The position numbers and the translations under genes were made by a program. From contig NZ_JAZHRR010000001.1 of NCBI RefSeq assembly GCF_036924515.1, forward strand, positions 1-64,000: a DNA stretch of 64,000 nt, given 5' to 3'. Origin of the DNA: Bradyrhizobium sp. AZCC 1610. Lineage in GTDB: Bacteria; Pseudomonadota; Alphaproteobacteria; Rhizobiales; Xanthobacteraceae. Each line of letters starts with the position of its first letter. Positions within the stretch are counted from its first letter, which is position 1. Shown here piece after piece: positions 63,524 through 64,000 of the stretch. A model generated the notes under the pieces. It made no database searches. It was given only the letters and a program-made list of their open reading frames with translations, and was not told where the DNA came from.

Positions 63524-64000
63524 TTATGCGGCGAGGCTGTCCACGCCGGCGCCCTTAAGCAACTCGGCCAATTGTTTGCGGGCATAGAACATCCGGGTCT
63601 TCACCGTGCTCTGGGGAATACCGATGATCGCGCCGGCCTCTTCCACCGACTTCTCGTGGTAGTAGACCAGATTGATGATCTCGCGATGGGCCGGCGACAG
63701 CTTGGCGACGCAGGCGCGCAGGATGGCGCTGGTGTTGCTGCGGTCGAGTGAGGCTTCCGGCGTGTCGGCCTCATCGGCGATCTCCAGCACGTCTTCCTGC
63801 TCGATGTCCTCATGCTTGCGCTGACGCAGCGCGGTCAGCGCCTTGAAGCGGGCAATCGACAGCAGCCAGGTCGAAACCTGCGAGCGGCCCTCGAACTGGC
63901 TGGCGGTCCGCCACACGTCGAGGAAGACCTGGCTGACGAGGTCTTCCGCCATCGTGGTATCGCGCACCATGCGCAGCACGAAGCGGTAAACCCGGACGTT
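63524..64000 (-). CDS. ECF-type RNA polymerase sigma factor, 5' end outside window
   Basis: The frame runs off the window edge; the visible 158 residues start NVRVYRFVLRMVRDTTMAEDLVSQVFLDVW, the sigma-2 region with the -10 binding helix. After FEGRSQVSTWLLSIARFKALTALRQRK comes the sigma-4 part LSPAHREIINLVYYHEKSVEEAGAIIGIPQSTVKTRMFYARKQL. It directs RNA polymerase to stress-type promoters. No anti-sigma gene is visible downstream; one could lie beyond the window. Confidence 0.92.
   Translation of the reverse strand, partial: NVRVYRFVLRMVRDTTMAEDLVSQVFLDVWRTASQFEGRSQVSTWLLSIARFKALTALRQRKHEDIEQEDVLEIADEADTPEASLDRSNTSAILRACVAKLSPAHREIINLVYYHEKSVEEAGAIIGIPQSTVKTRMFYARKQLAELLKGAGVDSLAA

Overview
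The window looks like a chromosomal segment from a high-GC alphaproteobacterium, most likely Bradyrhizobium or a close relative. The basis is the GC-rich codon use, many ATGA and TGATG gene overlaps, families of short palindromic repeats familiar from Bradyrhizobium and Rhodopseudomonas genomes, and the mix of stand-alone periplasmic binding proteins, acyl-CoA enzymes and a complete sox cluster. No rRNA, tRNA, CRISPR array or prophage was seen. The only mobile element is one IS110-family insertion sequence. Species is inference; gene families are read from motifs.

Layout. 0-3.2 kb: the 3' part of an acyl-CoA carboxylase carboxyltransferase gene and its biotin-carrying partner. 3.4-4.7 kb: an IS110 transposase with a structured non-coding flank beside a palindromic repeat. 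4.7-10.3 kb: a five-gene peptide-type ABC importer (minus strand) with an operator-like palindrome upstream. 10.6-13.3 kb: an iron-type alcohol dehydrogenase and an acyl-CoA synthetase carrying a one-base frameshift. 13.7-18.0 kb: an RND efflux adaptor and pump. 18.2-19.9 kb: a binding protein and a MAPEG protein. 19.9-24.2 kb: an AttEFGH-like ABC system (ATPase, fused FtsX-type permease, Tat-exported lipocalin-like protein). 24.4-30.3 kb: two MFS carriers, an N-acyl-D-amino-acid deacylase-type hydrolase and an orphan ATP-grasp enzyme. 30.3-32.7 kb: small proteins of unknown function.

32.8-38.2 kb is a vitamin B12 uptake locus. A TonB-dependent receptor lies behind a clear cobalamin riboswitch and is divergent from btuC-btuD-btuF. 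38.3-46.6 kb is a complete thiosulfate-oxidation cluster on the minus strand, in transcription order soxC-D-X-Y-Z-A-K-B, then a DsrE-like protein and a sulfur dioxygenase-rhodanese fusion. A divergent ArsR-type regulator (SoxR) faces it across a short region holding a promoter and operator-like palindromes. SoxXA(K) would couple thiosulfate to the SoxY C-terminal cysteine, SoxB would release sulfate, SoxCD would oxidise the sulfane, and the two downstream proteins may handle persulfides. A CcdA/thioredoxin-like pair at 61.6-62.9 kb could supply periplasmic reductant.

46.7-56 kb: two methyltransferase-like proteins, an orphan HicB antitoxin-like gene with an operator palindrome, two MFS carriers, a SnoaL-like protein, a VOC protein, a CMD-family protein, and two acyl-CoA dehydrogenases that look like the catalytic and non-catalytic subunits of one heteromeric enzyme. 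56-64 kb: an amino-acid binding protein, an L,D-transpeptidase, a cyanide-insensitive-type bd oxidase (cydA-cydB plus a 42-residue CydX-like gene), an unknown membrane protein, the thioredoxin/CcdA pair, a small secreted protein and the 3' part of an ECF sigma factor gene. Palindromic repeats occupy most gaps between convergent genes and may act as terminators.
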